A DNA stretch of 64,000 nt from Actinokineospora xionganensis (GCF_014323725.1 NZ_JABVED010000025.1:1-64000), one strand, 5' to 3'; positions 16,819-26,092 are shown, counted from the first letter of the stretch. Numbers and translations: made by a program. Notes: a model not told the origin generated them from the letters alone.

Positions 16819-18546
16819 TCAGCCCTTGGTGAAGGTCGCCCCGCCGATGGTCGGCAGGACAAGTCGAGATCCCGCGGTCAGCCGCAGGATCTTGCCGTTC
16901 GCCACCTCGACCGTGCCGGGGTTGCCCGGCACAGCCCAGACGGTGTTGGAGCTCTGGACGAAAAGTCCGATCCGGTGGCCGGCGGGAACCGTGACGTCCT
17001 GCGGCAGGAGCGTCACTCTGGCCTGTTGCCATTCGCCCGGCACGGGTTCGGCCCGGTCCAGCCCGTTGCGGTAGTCCACGTGCAGGAAGCCGCGCTGGAT
17101 GGTCCGGCGGCTTCCGTCCGGCGCCACGTCGACCAGCACCGGCGTCAGGTGCATCGTCGCCGATGACGGCTTGACCCAGGCGTCGAGCACGGCGGAGCCG
17201 ACCAGGCGGGTGTCGGAGGCCAACGGAAGTGACAGGTGGTACAGCCCGGTCCGGGCGGCCAGTTCCTCGGTGGACACACCTGCTTCGAGGTAGGCCGACG
17301 TGGGGTCGGCGTCGCCCTTGTTGGGCTTGGCCGACAGCGCGCCGGTCTCGCCCTGGCCGGGCAGTTGGGGCGGGAGGATCAGGCCCGGGAGTTCGTCGCC
17401 GTCGAAGGACGGCCGCAGCCACAGCGTCGTGGGCCGCGTGCCGGGCACGGGATAGTCGGCCTCCGTACGGAAGGCGGTGCTCACGCCGCCGCGGACCCCC
17501 TCGGTGATCACTGGCCCCGCCCGCTCGATCCCGTTGTCGACACCCTTGAGCGTGTGCGCCAGGAACCGCTCCAGCAGGGCCGCCCACTGCGCGCCCGACG
17601 TGCCGCCCGCGTGCGCGCCCTGGGTCAGGTACATCAGCTTGAACGGGACGCCTTCGGCCGTCGCGGTGGCCGGGTCGTCGACCGGAAGCGCGCGATAGAG
17701 CTCGGCGGCTTCCTCCTGCTTGACGTTGTAGTCCTGCCAGCCGTGCGCCAGCAGCACCGGCACCCGGAACCGCGCGGCGTCCTTGCGGTAGTCGCGGTCG
17801 AGCCAGAACCCGTCGTAGTCCGGGTTGCGGCTGTAGCCCTCCTCGGTGTGCTCGACCGCTCCGCATTCCGCGGCCCGGTCCCGCATGGTGTCGGCGAAGT
17901 GCCCGCCCATCGGATCGGCCGCCACGGTCTTGCCGAAGCCGACGTCGAACGCGAGCGGGGTGTCGAACCCCTCGTCGCTGGGCACCTTGGAGTTGAGGAA
18001 GTACCGGACACCGTTGCCGTAGGCGTAGCCGTACCAGCGACTGATCGCGGAGATCGGCACGATCGCGGCGAGCCCCCGGGCGCTCTCCCCGCGGGCGGCC
18101 ACCATGGTCGCGGTCGTGCCGTTGTACGAGCCGCCGATCATCGCGACCTTGCCGTTGGACCAGCCGAGCCCGGCCAGGTACTCGACGACGTCGACGCCCG
18201 ACTGCTGCTCCTTGCGGCCGCCGTAGTCCCAGCACCCGGTCGACCCTCGCGTCCCGAGCACGTCCGCCACAGCCCGCGCGTACCCCTTGGGAACGTAGGT
18301 GTCGCCCAGCGAGTCGCGCGCGGATTCCGGCTCGGAGAGGGAGTTGTACGGCGAGTAGGTGAGGATCACCGGCTGTCTGCCCGCGTCGAACGAGGTGTCG
18401 CGCCACACCTCCACCCGGACCTTCGCCCCGTCGACCGTGTCGACGTAGTGCACCTCGTACACCTCGTCGGTGGGGGCCGCGGACGCGGGCGCCGCGAGGC
18501 CGAGGGCGGTCGCCATCGCGAGCCCGGCGAGGATTGTTCGACGCAT
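16819..18546 (-). CDS. secreted S15/CocE-type X-Pro dipeptidyl-peptidase-like hydrolase
   Basis: Alpha/beta hydrolase exported by a Sec signal (MRRTILAGLAMATALGLAAPASA), 575 aa. Catalytic features: nucleophile elbow GGSYNG, Asp in HGWQDYNVK (the PepX-type Asp region), and a His in LTQGAHAGG; the C-terminal third is the jelly-roll domain of the family (TLLPQDVTVPAGHRIGLFVQ). It probably cleaves X-Pro dipeptides or acts on esters; the substrate is not decidable. ATG 18546 was chosen because the signal starts there. First gene of a pair with the LVIVD protein; divergent from the NTF2-like operon across a dyad operator. Confidence 0.88.
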   Translation of the reverse strand: MRRTILAGLAMATALGLAAPASAAPTDEVYEVHYVDTVDGAKVRVEVWRDTSFDAGRQPVILTYSPYNSLSEPESARDSLGDTYVPKGYARAVADVLGTRGSTGCWDYGGRKEQQSGVDVVEYLAGLGWSNGKVAMIGGSYNGTTATMVAARGESARGLAAIVPISAISRWYGYAYGNGVRYFLNSKVPSDEGFDTPLAFDVGFGKTVAADPMGGHFADTMRDRAAECGAVEHTEEGYSRNPDYDGFWLDRDYRKDAARFRVPVLLAHGWQDYNVKQEEAAELYRALPVDDPATATAEGVPFKLMYLTQGAHAGGTSGAQWAALLERFLAHTLKGVDNGIERAGPVITEGVRGGVSTAFRTEADYPVPGTRPTTLWLRPSFDGDELPGLILPPQLPGQGETGALSAKPNKGDADPTSAYLEAGVSTEELAARTGLYHLSLPLASDTRLVGSAVLDAWVKPSSATMHLTPVLVDVAPDGSRRTIQRGFLHVDYRNGLDRAEPVPGEWQQARVTLLPQDVTVPAGHRIGLFVQSSNTVWAVPGNPGTVEVANGKILRLTAGSRLVLPTIGGATFTKG

Positions 18547-18651
18547 CACGGTCAGACCAACGAGCGAACAGGCCGGAGGTCGCGACCGCGTCTTGAGACC
18601 GCACCCCATTGCCTGCCTTGGCGGACAAGATCAGCGATCCCAACTTCTAAT

Positions 18652-18679
18652 GGTTATACATGTCCATAACCGGTAGAGT
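18652..18679. promoter_or_regulatory. dyad operator overlapping the NTF2-operon promoter
   Basis: GGTTAT (18652-18657) and ATAACC (18666-18671) form a 20-bp dyad; TAGAGT (18674-18679) is a likely -10 box, 6 nt before the ATG at 18686. The dyad sits where a repressor would cover the spacer, between two divergent genes. The CGNR regulator two genes downstream is the obvious candidate. Confidence 0.55.
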
Positions 18680-18685
18680 GGCGGT

Positions 18686-19114
18686 ATGACTCGCCCACCG
18701 ATTCCGCCCTTCACCGCCGAGACCGCCGCGACCAAGGTTCAGGCCGCCGAGGACGCTTGGAACACCCGTGACCCCGACCGGGTCGCGCTCGCCTACACCC
18801 CCGACTCGACGTGGCGAAACCGCGATGAGTTCTTGTCCGGCCGCGACGAGATCCGGGCGTTCCTCACCCGCAAGTGGGCCCGGGAACTCGCCTACGCGCT
18901 GCGCAAACAGCTATGGGCCTTCACCGACGACCGCATCGCGGTGCGCTTCCAGTACGAGTGGCGCGACGCCGACGGCGGCTGGTGGCGCAGCCACGGCAAC
19001 GAGCTCTGGGAGTTCGCCGCCGACGGACTGATGGCCCGACGCGAGGCGAGCATCAACGACCAGCGCATCACCGAGGCCGAGCGCACGATCTTCGGACCGA
19101 GGAGCCAGTCGTGA
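18686..19114 (+). CDS. NTF2-like (DUF1348/SnoaL) protein
   Basis: 142 aa cone-shaped alpha+beta protein of the nuclear transport factor 2-like superfamily, DUF1348 type. Motifs: [20 protein letters not shown] at residues ~15-35, [20 protein letters not shown], and [19 protein letters not shown]. These are usually small-molecule binding or isomerase/hydrolase folds; no chemistry can be assigned. The ATG is only 6 nt after a -10-like box, so the message may be leaderless. First of a three-gene operon; its stop overlaps the next GTG (GTGA at 19111-19114). Confidence 0.88.
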   Translation: MTRPPIPPFTAETAATKVQAAEDAWNTRDPDRVALAYTPDSTWRNRDEFLSGRDEIRAFLTRKWARELAYALRKQLWAFTDDRIAVRFQYEWRDADGGWWRSHGNELWEFAADGLMARREASINDQRITEAERTIFGPRSQS

Positions 19115-19707
19115 CCAGCCGCTTCGCCCAGCTCGCCTTCACCCCGGGCGTGCAGGCCCACCAGCGCGAGCACGGCAGCGACCGCGCCTACCGACGGATG
19201 CTCGACGCGCCCGCGTCCGCCGACCGGCTCGGCGCGGACGAGCGGCGGTTCATCCAGGACCGCGACAGCTTCTACCTCGCCTCGGTCGGCGAGACCGGGT
19301 GGCCCTACATCCAGCACCGGGGCGGCCCGCGAGGGTTCCTGCGGGTGCTCGACGACCACACCATCGGGTTCGCCGACTTCCGCGGCAACCGGCAGTACAT
19401 CAGCGTCGGCAACCTCGACCACGACGACCGGGTCGCGCTGTTCCTGATGGACTACGCCCACCAGGTCCGGATGAAGATCCTCGGCCGTGCCCGGGTCGTG
19501 GAAGGCAACCGCGACCTGGCCGTCGAGGGGTACCCGGCCAAGGTCGAGCGCACGATGCTGATCGAGGTCGAGGCCTTCGACTGGAACTGCCACCAGCACA
19601 TCCCCCAGCTGTGGCATGTCGACGACGTCGAGCGCGCCACCGAGGCCCTGCGCGATCGGGTCGCTACCTTGGAACGGGAGAACGCCAAGCTGCGCGGAGC
19701 CGCCTGA
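19111..19707 (+). CDS. pyridoxamine 5'-phosphate oxidase-family flavoprotein
   Basis: 198 aa split-barrel protein that probably binds FMN or F420 and reduces or oxidises a small molecule. Conserved blocks: [37 protein letters not shown] and [19 protein letters not shown], matching the PNPOx-like FMN-binding family rather than true PdxH. A short C-terminal coiled coil ([16 protein letters not shown]) is added. GTG at 19111 overlaps the preceding stop and has GAGGAG upstream; the next ATG shares one base with its stop. Function with its NTF2-like neighbour is likely. Confidence 0.87.
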   Translation: MTSRFAQLAFTPGVQAHQREHGSDRAYRRMLDAPASADRLGADERRFIQDRDSFYLASVGETGWPYIQHRGGPRGFLRVLDDHTIGFADFRGNRQYISVGNLDHDDRVALFLMDYAHQVRMKILGRARVVEGNRDLAVEGYPAKVERTMLIEVEAFDWNCHQHIPQLWHVDDVERATEALRDRVATLERENAKLRGAA

Positions 19708-20270
19708 TGAGCACTGCCCCGGTACTGGGCGAGCCACTGCCGATCGAACTGGCCAACACCACCTACGCCGTCCGCGGCCATCCCCAGGACGGCCTTGCCG
19801 ACGTCGACGCGCTGGTGTGGTGGCTGGACCAGGTGCGCCCGCGCTTGCGCGGCGATGTCGACCTCACCACGGTGGACACCGCGGACTTGCGCGCGGCACG
19901 CGAACTGCGCGACTGCGTCCGGGCGCTGGCGTCTGCGGCGGTGACCTCGGCAAGGCCTGCCACCGCCGACGTCGACACGCTCAACCGGCACGTGCGGGTC
20001 GGACGGCGGTGGCGGGAACTGCGCTGGGACCGCGAGCCCGCGACCGAACCTTGCGGCACCGGCCCATCGGTCGCCGCGATCCTCAGCGCGATCGCGCAGG
20101 AGGCCGTGGACTTGTTCGCCGGACCCGCGGTGGCCGAGTTGCGCGCCTGTCAGGGTCCCGGGTGCGTGCTGTTCTTCGTCAAAGGCCACCACCGCCGCGG
20201 CTGGTGCTCCGCGGGCTGCGGGAACCGAGCCCGGGCCGCGCGGCACTACGACTCGGTGCGAAACCGCTGA
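19707..20270 (+). CDS. ABATE/CGNR zinc-finger regulator
   Basis: 187 aa. N-terminal ~130 residues form the stress-induced ABATE domain (LANTTYAVRGHPQDGLADVDALV). The C-terminal ~45 are the CGNR zinc finger: RACQGPGCVLFFVKGHH followed by GWCSAGCGNRARAARHY, with the four zinc Cys and the name-giving CGNR. The family is a predicted DNA-binding regulator. ATG overlaps the previous stop by one base. It likely controls its own operon through the dyad at 18652-18671; this is inference from position. Confidence 0.9.
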   Translation: MSTAPVLGEPLPIELANTTYAVRGHPQDGLADVDALVWWLDQVRPRLRGDVDLTTVDTADLRAARELRDCVRALASAAVTSARPATADVDTLNRHVRVGRRWRELRWDREPATEPCGTGPSVAAILSAIAQEAVDLFAGPAVAELRACQGPGCVLFFVKGHHRRGWCSAGCGNRARAARHYDSVRNR

Positions 20271-20392
20271 GTCACACTGACCGGCCGATGGCGCGAGATG
20301 ACGCGGCGACACTGGCTTGACCCGCACGGCCTCAGATGTCCGCTGGTCATAAGCTCGACACCGGAAGCCTATGGATCACGCGGGGGCGGCAC

Positions 20393-21523
20393 ATGCTGAA
20401 GGCGACGACGCCAAGGGGGCGCTGCCTCGAAGGGCTGCGCGAGGTGCGGGTCGCGACCATTCGGGAACTGGCCGCGCGCACCGGTTTGTCGCGGCCCACG
20501 GTGGAGGCGCTGATCGCCGACATCGAGGCCGAGGGCCTGGTGGACGGTGACGTCGCTCCCGCGCCGCCGAGTTCGGGTGGGGGTAGGCCCGCGCGGCGGT
20601 ATCGGTTCCGTGCGGAGCGACACCACGTCGTCGGGTTGGATCTGTCCGACGTGCGGCTGCGGGTGGCGGTCGCCAACCTGGCGGGCGACATCGTGCACAC
20701 CGACATCGACGGGCCTGCCAGCCCACGCACCGGGACCGCGGACCTCGCGCCGCTGCGGGCCCACGTCCTGCGGGCGTTCGACGCGGCGCGGTTGCCCCAC
20801 GGCACGTTGGCGGGCGTCACCGTGGCGGTGCCCGGGATCGTCGGCGGCGACGGCAGGCTCTCGCGCTCCCCCGCGGTGCGGGAGTGGCAGGGCGTCGACA
20901 TCGCGGGTCGGCTGACCGAGGTGTTCGGCTGCCGGGTCACGGTGGAGAACGACCTCGTGCTCGCCGCGGGCGCCGAAGCCACCCTCGGCGCCTCCCGGTT
21001 CGCCGACACCAGCCTCTACCTGCTCACCTGGTTCCACGTCTCGGCCCGGCTCGTCCTCGGCGGGCGGGTGCACCTCGGCCGCCACCACCAGGCGGGCGAG
21101 CTGTTGGCGCTGCGGGTCCTCGCCGGGCCGGTGCGCGGTGACGAAGGGCCATGGGAGCACATCGAGGCCACCGACGCGCGGCTCGCCGCAGGCGGCCCGG
21201 AGGGGCTCCGACTCGCCGAGGAGCTGACCGACCGGATGGCGCTCGCTGTCGGCGGCCTGCTCGCCGCCGTCGACCCTGATCTCGTCGTCCTCGGCGGACG
21301 GCTCGGCCGGTACGCCGACCTGCTCGTCCCCATGCTGCGCCCCAAGGTCGCCGCCCAGCTCAACCTGCCCTTCGAGTACCCCATCGTCGGGCACGCGCTC
21401 GGCGAGCTCGACGTCTCACTCGGCGGCGTCCTGCGGTCCTTCGACACCGTCGGCGCGGGGCTGCTGCGCAGCCCGGACGTCAGCACGCCGGTGATCACTC
21501 TGCGGGAGCACGCGCCCGCCTGA
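20393..21523 (+). CDS. ROK-family transcriptional regulator
   Basis: Sugar-responsive repressor, 376 aa from the ATG at 20393 (GGGGG 6 nt upstream); an in-frame ATG at 20336 is possible but has no ribosome site. Residues ~10-55 are the winged helix (TIRELAARTGLSRPTVEALI). The ROK/ASKHA body follows (VVGLDLSDVRLRVAVANLAG, AGVTVAVPGIVG, VTVENDLVLAAGAEATLG). The ROK zinc motif is not intact, so this is a regulator and not a kinase. It directly precedes, in the same direction, the dehydrogenase/ABC sugar operon and probably represses it. Confidence 0.9.
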   Translation: MLKATTPRGRCLEGLREVRVATIRELAARTGLSRPTVEALIADIEAEGLVDGDVAPAPPSSGGGRPARRYRFRAERHHVVGLDLSDVRLRVAVANLAGDIVHTDIDGPASPRTGTADLAPLRAHVLRAFDAARLPHGTLAGVTVAVPGIVGGDGRLSRSPAVREWQGVDIAGRLTEVFGCRVTVENDLVLAAGAEATLGASRFADTSLYLLTWFHVSARLVLGGRVHLGRHHQAGELLALRVLAGPVRGDEGPWEHIEATDARLAAGGPEGLRLAEELTDRMALAVGGLLAAVDPDLVVLGGRLGRYADLLVPMLRPKVAAQLNLPFEYPIVGHALGELDVSLGGVLRSFDTVGAGLLRSPDVSTPVITLREHAPA

Positions 21524-21553
21524 TTGTGAAACCCGGAAGCGCAACTTACATAA

Positions 21554-21567
21554 CAGTTGGGTAACTG
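21554..21567. promoter_or_regulatory. short dyad upstream of the sugar operon
   Basis: CAGTT (21554-21558) and AACTG (21563-21567) flank GGGT in the 146-bp gap before the oxidoreductase gene, inside the only AT-richer part of the gap (cttacataacag...). It is a candidate ROK operator; only position supports this. Confidence 0.35.
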
Positions 21568-21669
21568 GCACGGAAATTCCTTGTCCTAACAGGCATCTCC
21601 GGCAACCCTCGCATCCATCAGTAGGAAAAACCACTTTCACTACTGACCGATGCCCACGGAGATCGCTTG

Positions 21670-22857
21670 ATGAACGACCTGTCCATCGCCGTCATCGGAG
21701 TCGGCGCGCGAGCACCGATCGCCGAGCACGCCGTGGCCGCGGGGGCCACGCTGGTCGGCGCGGTCGACCCCGACGACCGGGCGGCCGAGCGCGCGGCCCG
21801 ATGGTTCGGCGAGGTGCCCCTGCACCGCGACGTCACCGGGCTGCTGCGGGCGTTCCCCGACCTGGACGCCGCGATCGTCACCAGCCCCGACCACACCCAC
21901 GCCGACGTGTGCGAGGAGTTGCTCGCCGCGGGGGTCGCGGTGTACCTGGAGAAGCCGCTGGCGACCACGATCGAGGACGCCGACCGCGTGCTCGCCGCCG
22001 CACACGCCTCGGGCGCGAAGCTCTACGTCGGGCACAACATGCGGCACATGCACGTCGTGCGGCTGATGCGGGAGATCATCGCGCGCGGCGAGATCGGCGA
22101 GGTGACCTCCATCTGGTGCAGGCACTTCGTCGGGCACGGCGGCGACTACTACTTCAAGGACTGGCACGCCGAACGAGCGAAGACGACGTCGCTGCTGCTG
22201 CAGAAGGGCGCGCACGACATCGACGTGATCCACTGGCTGGCCGGTGGCGTCACCCGCGAGGTCGTCGCGATGGGCGACCTGACCGTCTATGGCCGCGTCG
22301 GCTCGCGCCGGGACAACAGCGACCGCACCATGCGCGACTGGTTCTCCCTGGACAACTGGCCGCCGCTGGCCCAGACCGACCTGAACCGCACGATCGACGT
22401 CGAGGACCTGTCCATGGTCCTCATGCGACTCGACAACGGCGTGATGGCGAGCTACCAGCAGTGCCACTACACCCCGGACTACTGGCGCAACTACACCGTC
22501 ATCGGCACCGAGGGCCGCATCGAGAACTTCGGCGACAGCGCGGGCGGCCAGGTGCGGGTGTGGAACCAGCGCACCGGCTACCGGCCCGACGGCGACCGGT
22601 CGTACCCGATCGTCGGCGACGACGTCGGCCACGGCGACGCCGACGAGCTGACGATGACCGAGTTCCTTCGGTTCGTCCGGGAGGGCGAGCCGACCGACAC
22701 CGACCCGGTGTCCGCGCGCGAGGCCATCGCCGCCGGGGTCGCCGCGACCCGGTCACTGCGCACAGGCTCGACGCCGCAGCGCGTTCCCCCTGTCACTCCT
22801 GAGATATCCGCCTACTTCGCCGCGCACCAACCCGCCCGTCCCCTGCCCCACCACTAG
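21670..22857 (+). CDS. Gfo/Idh/MocA-family dehydrogenase
   Basis: NAD(P)-dependent sugar or inositol dehydrogenase, 395 aa. Rossmann start IAVIGVGARAPIAEHAVAAG, cofactor/substrate signature VYLEKPLATT (the EKP Lys), and C-terminal sheet motifs (LLLQKGAHDIDVIHWLAGG with the catalytic-type DxxxH, MVLMRLDNGVMASYQQCHY). Cytoplasmic; sugar unknown. The ATG at 21670 is preferred over a TTG one codon earlier, with GGAG 9 nt upstream. Eight nt before the binding-protein gene, so it most likely processes the sugar imported by the following ABC system. Confidence 0.92.
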   Translation: MNDLSIAVIGVGARAPIAEHAVAAGATLVGAVDPDDRAAERAARWFGEVPLHRDVTGLLRAFPDLDAAIVTSPDHTHADVCEELLAAGVAVYLEKPLATTIEDADRVLAAAHASGAKLYVGHNMRHMHVVRLMREIIARGEIGEVTSIWCRHFVGHGGDYYFKDWHAERAKTTSLLLQKGAHDIDVIHWLAGGVTREVVAMGDLTVYGRVGSRRDNSDRTMRDWFSLDNWPPLAQTDLNRTIDVEDLSMVLMRLDNGVMASYQQCHYTPDYWRNYTVIGTEGRIENFGDSAGGQVRVWNQRTGYRPDGDRSYPIVGDDVGHGDADELTMTEFLRFVREGEPTDTDPVSAREAIAAGVAATRSLRTGSTPQRVPPVTPEISAYFAAHQPARPLPHH

Positions 22858-22865
22858 GAGCACAG

Positions 22866-24161
22866 ATGAAGAAGCACCTCGCCGTGCTGTCCGCCGTCGT
22901 CGCCGCGACCGTCGCCTTAGCCGGGTGTGGCGGCGGCTCCGGCGGCGACAGCGCCGCCGCGCAGCCCGCCAATCCCGCCGACCTCAAGGCGGAGATCTCC
23001 TACGGGGTCTGGGGCGAGAACATCGCCGGGGCCGCGCAGCAGATCGTCGCCGACTTCAATAAGACCTACCCGAACGTCAAGGTCAACGTCCAGGTGACGC
23101 CGTACAAGGAGTACTGGACCAAGCTGCAGACCCAGGCCGGGTCCAAGACCACGCCCGACGTGTTCTGGATGAACGGGCCGAACTTCCAGCTCTACGCCGC
23201 GAACAAGAAGCTGGCCCCGATCACCGGCTTGGTGGACGGCAAGAAGATCGACCCGGCGAACTACCCGAAGGCGCTGGACACGCTCTACACCTACGAGGGC
23301 GTCCGCTACGGCGTGCCGAAGGACTACGACACCATCGCGGTGTTCTACAACAAGAAGCTGTTTGCCGAGGCGGGGGTCGCGGAGCCCAAGTCCGACTGGA
23401 CGGTCGAGCAGTTCGTCCAGGCCGCCAAGGACATCCGCGCGAAGTTGAAGGCGAAGGACGTCTTCGGCGTGACCGCGGCGCTCGTCGACGGCGGGCAGCA
23501 GACCTACTACGACACCATCGCCGCCGCGGGCGGTGAGGTCATCTCCGCCGACGGCAAGAAGTCCGGCTTCGACACCCCGCAAGCCGTTCGCGGCCTGCAG
23601 GTGTGGGCGGACCTGATCGCCGCCGACGCCATGCCGTCGCTGGCGCAGGACGCCGACACCCCGGCGCTGAGCCGGTTCACCAGCGGCCGGGCCGCCATGT
23701 TCTGGACCGGCTCCTGGGACACCAAGCTCCTGGCCGAGAGCCCGATCGCCGCGGACGTGGCGGTCGCGCCGCTGCCGCGCGACAAGCGCCAGGCCACCGT
23801 CATCCACGGGCTGGCGAACGTGATCAGCGCCGACACCAAGAACAAGGCCGCGTCGGAGGCGTTCCTGACCTACCTGGCATCGCAGGAGGCCGCGGTCACG
23901 TTGGCCAAGCTCAGCGGCGTGATCTCGGCGTACGAGGGCACCCAGGAGTCCTTCCTCAAGGTGCTGCCCGGGGCCGACCTGAAGGTGTTCCTCGACGGGG
24001 CCGAGAACTACGCGGTGCCCTACCCGGTGAGCAAGAACTCCGCGGCCTGGGGCAAGTTCGAGGTCGACCTGCTGCCCGACGCGTTCTCCGGCGCCAAGCC
24101 GGTCGGCGAGGTGGCCAAGGCCATGGCGGAGGCGATGAACAAGGCGCTGGAGAAGGAATGA
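22866..24161 (+). CDS. sugar-binding lipoprotein (ABC family 1)
   Basis: Extracytoplasmic solute-binding protein, 431 aa. Lipoprotein signal MKKHLAVLSAVVAATVALAGC with acylated Cys at ~21, then a Gly/Ser linker. Family 1 blocks: ISYGVWGENIAGAAQQIVADF, PDVFWMNGPNFQLYA, YGVPKDYDTIAVFYNKKLF and SGRAAMFWTGSWD. AGGAG overlaps the stop of the upstream dehydrogenase, and the TGA overlaps the next ATG (24158-24161), so the operon is tightly coupled. The sugar ligand is unknown. Confidence 0.93.
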   Translation: MKKHLAVLSAVVAATVALAGCGGGSGGDSAAAQPANPADLKAEISYGVWGENIAGAAQQIVADFNKTYPNVKVNVQVTPYKEYWTKLQTQAGSKTTPDVFWMNGPNFQLYAANKKLAPITGLVDGKKIDPANYPKALDTLYTYEGVRYGVPKDYDTIAVFYNKKLFAEAGVAEPKSDWTVEQFVQAAKDIRAKLKAKDVFGVTAALVDGGQQTYYDTIAAAGGEVISADGKKSGFDTPQAVRGLQVWADLIAADAMPSLAQDADTPALSRFTSGRAAMFWTGSWDTKLLAESPIAADVAVAPLPRDKRQATVIHGLANVISADTKNKAASEAFLTYLASQEAAVTLAKLSGVISAYEGTQESFLKVLPGADLKVFLDGAENYAVPYPVSKNSAAWGKFEVDLLPDAFSGAKPVGEVAKAMAEAMNKALEKE

Positions 24162-25114
24162 CGGCGTCCACGACGGCGCCCGGGGCGGGGATCGCCATCC
24201 CCGCCCCGGGTCGCCCGGCCCGGCCGCGCAGGAAGAAGGCACACACCGGCCACGGCGCGTGGCCGTTGCTGTTCGTCGGGCCGCTGGCGTTCGGCATCGC
24301 GGTCTTCTACCTGTGGCCGATCGTTCGCACCGCCTACTTCAGCTTCACCGAGTGGGGTGTGTTCGGCGGGTCGACCTGGGTCGGGCTCGAGAACTACCAG
24401 CGGCTGCTCGCCGACCCGGAGCTGGGCCGCGCCGCGCTGAACACGCTCATCTACACCGGGGTCGTCGTGCTCGGCGTCCCCATCGGGCTGGTCCTTGCCG
24501 CGTTGCTGAACCGTCCCGGACTGCGCGGCGCGACGCTGTACCGAACGCTGTTCTTCCTGCCGTACGTGGCCATGCCGGTCGCCGTCGCGCAGGTCTGGAA
24601 GATCATCTACAACGGTGACTACGGCGTCCTCAACTGGGCGCTCGGCCTGATCGGGATCGAGGGCACCTACTGGGTGTCGACGCCGGGCTGGTCGCTGATC
24701 GCCACGGCGGTGCTGGGGTTGTGGCTGTCCCTCGGGTTCAACATCATCATCCTGTCGGCCGCGCTGAGGAACGTGCCCCGCGACCTGTACGAGGCGGCCG
24801 CCCTGGACGGCGCGTCACCTATGCGGCAGTTCCGGTCCATCACGATCCCGATGGTCGGCCGGTCGGTGTTCTTCCTGACCGTGGTGACGGTGATCGCCGG
24901 CCTGCAGCTGTTCGACCTGCTCTACACGCTGGTCGGCACGGCGAACCCGGTGATGCGGGACACGAAGTCGCTGGTCTACCTGTTCTGGGAGGCCTCCTTC
25001 CCGGACAACGAGAAGGGCTACGGCGCCGCGATCGCGATCGCCATCCTGGTGATCACCGCCTGCGTCACAGCCGTCCAGTTCCTCCTGCAACGCAAGTGGG
25101 TGCACGATGTCTGA
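24158..25114 (+). CDS. sugar ABC transporter permease (MalF type)
   Basis: Inner-membrane permease with about six helices, 318 aa. A basic N-terminal tail (PARPRRKKAHTGHG) precedes LLFVGPLAFGIAVFYLWPIV. The EAA loop that docks to an ATPase is DLYEAAALDGASPMRQFRSI, with the usual G at spacing. ATG overlaps the binding-protein stop; it overlaps the next permease by 8 nt. Works with the next permease and an ATPase encoded elsewhere. Confidence 0.93.
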   Translation: MTASTTAPGAGIAIPAPGRPARPRRKKAHTGHGAWPLLFVGPLAFGIAVFYLWPIVRTAYFSFTEWGVFGGSTWVGLENYQRLLADPELGRAALNTLIYTGVVVLGVPIGLVLAALLNRPGLRGATLYRTLFFLPYVAMPVAVAQVWKIIYNGDYGVLNWALGLIGIEGTYWVSTPGWSLIATAVLGLWLSLGFNIIILSAALRNVPRDLYEAAALDGASPMRQFRSITIPMVGRSVFFLTVVTVIAGLQLFDLLYTLVGTANPVMRDTKSLVYLFWEASFPDNEKGYGAAIAIAILVITACVTAVQFLLQRKWVHDV

Positions 25115-25937
25115 GCGCGCCGCCATCAACCGCGGCCGAACCTGGCCCACCCACGTGGTCCTGTCGGTCGGCGCGGCGACCATGCTGTTCCCGTTCGCGT
25201 GGCAGATCATCCTGAGCCTGTCCACGCAGAGCGAGGCGACGAGCGCGACCCCGACATTCCCGGCCGCGCCCACCCTGGACAACTACGCGCTCGTCTTCGA
25301 GCGGCTGCCGTTCGTGTCCCAGTTCTGGGTGTCCGTGCTGATCACCGTGCTGCGCACCGCCGCCCAACTCGTCCTGTGCTCGATGGCGGGCTACGCGTTC
25401 GCCCGGATGCGGTTCCGCGGTCGCGACGCGCTGCTCGCGGTCACGCTGTCGGTCCTCATGGTGCCCAGCCAGGTCTACCTGATACCGCAGTACGAGATCG
25501 TCGAGTCGATGCAGTGGCTGAACACGGTGCAGGGCGTGGTCGCTCCCGGCTTGTTCAGCGCGTTCGGCACGTTCCTGATGCGCCAGTTCTTCGCGTCGCT
25601 ACCCATCGAACTCGAGGAGGCCGCCCGCCTCGACGGGTGCAACCCGTTCCAGGTGTTCTGGCGGGTGATGCTGCCGTTGACCCGTCCTGGGCTCGTGGCG
25701 CTGGCGATCATCACGGTGCTGTGGTCGTGGAACGACCTCCTGTGGCCGCTCGTCGTCACCACCGACGGCACGAAGATGCCGCTCGCGGTCGGCCTGGCGA
25801 CGCTGCAAGGCGAGCGCAGCACCCAGATCCCCCTGGTGATGGCGGCCAGCCTCATGGCGATGGCGCCCATCCTGATCCTGTTCATCACCCTCCAGCGCCG
25901 GGTCATCGAGGGAATCGCGCACACCGGCATTAAGTAG
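25107..25937 (+). CDS. sugar ABC transporter permease (MalG type)
   Basis: Second permease of the importer, 276 aa, six predicted helices (for example VVLSVGAATMLFPFAWQIIL at the start). EAA loop: ELEEAARLDGCNPFQVFWRV. It ends the operon; no ATP-binding subunit follows, a pattern known from Streptomyces where one shared MsiK-type ATPase serves many sugar importers. A dyad at 25968-25996 lies just downstream and probably ends the transcript. Confidence 0.93.
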   Translation: MSERAAINRGRTWPTHVVLSVGAATMLFPFAWQIILSLSTQSEATSATPTFPAAPTLDNYALVFERLPFVSQFWVSVLITVLRTAAQLVLCSMAGYAFARMRFRGRDALLAVTLSVLMVPSQVYLIPQYEIVESMQWLNTVQGVVAPGLFSAFGTFLMRQFFASLPIELEEAARLDGCNPFQVFWRVMLPLTRPGLVALAIITVLWSWNDLLWPLVVTTDGTKMPLAVGLATLQGERSTQIPLVMAASLMAMAPILILFITLQRRVIEGIAHTGIK

Positions 25938-25967
25938 CCCCGCGAGCAACTGCCGCGAACCACAAAT

Positions 25968-25996
25968 TGTCCACTGTGGACTGTCCGCAGTGGACA
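25968..25996. terminator. inverted repeat between convergent genes
   Basis: TGTCCACTG (25968-25976) and CAGTGGACA (25988-25996) are perfect complements with an 11-nt loop; alternative smaller hairpins (GTCCACTGTGGAC, CTGTCC/GGACAG) overlap it. It lies between the permease stop at 25937 and the end of the SRPBCC gene at 26093, so terminator is the simplest reading. No T run. Confidence 0.6.
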
Positions 25997-26092
25997 GTCT
26001 CGGAAATCTCACCAGACCTTTGCCGCCACGACACAGCTGCCGCCGATGAAGAGGGCGCGTCCCCTTCCGTCAGCGCGTCGCACCTACCCGCG

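Noticed and set aside
16187-18643. Long minus-strand frame of 818 codons overlapping the S15 and LVIVD genes
   Set aside because: Shifted frame of the same strand; Arg/Pro/Gly-rich with no motif, while the real frames carry signal peptides and active sites.
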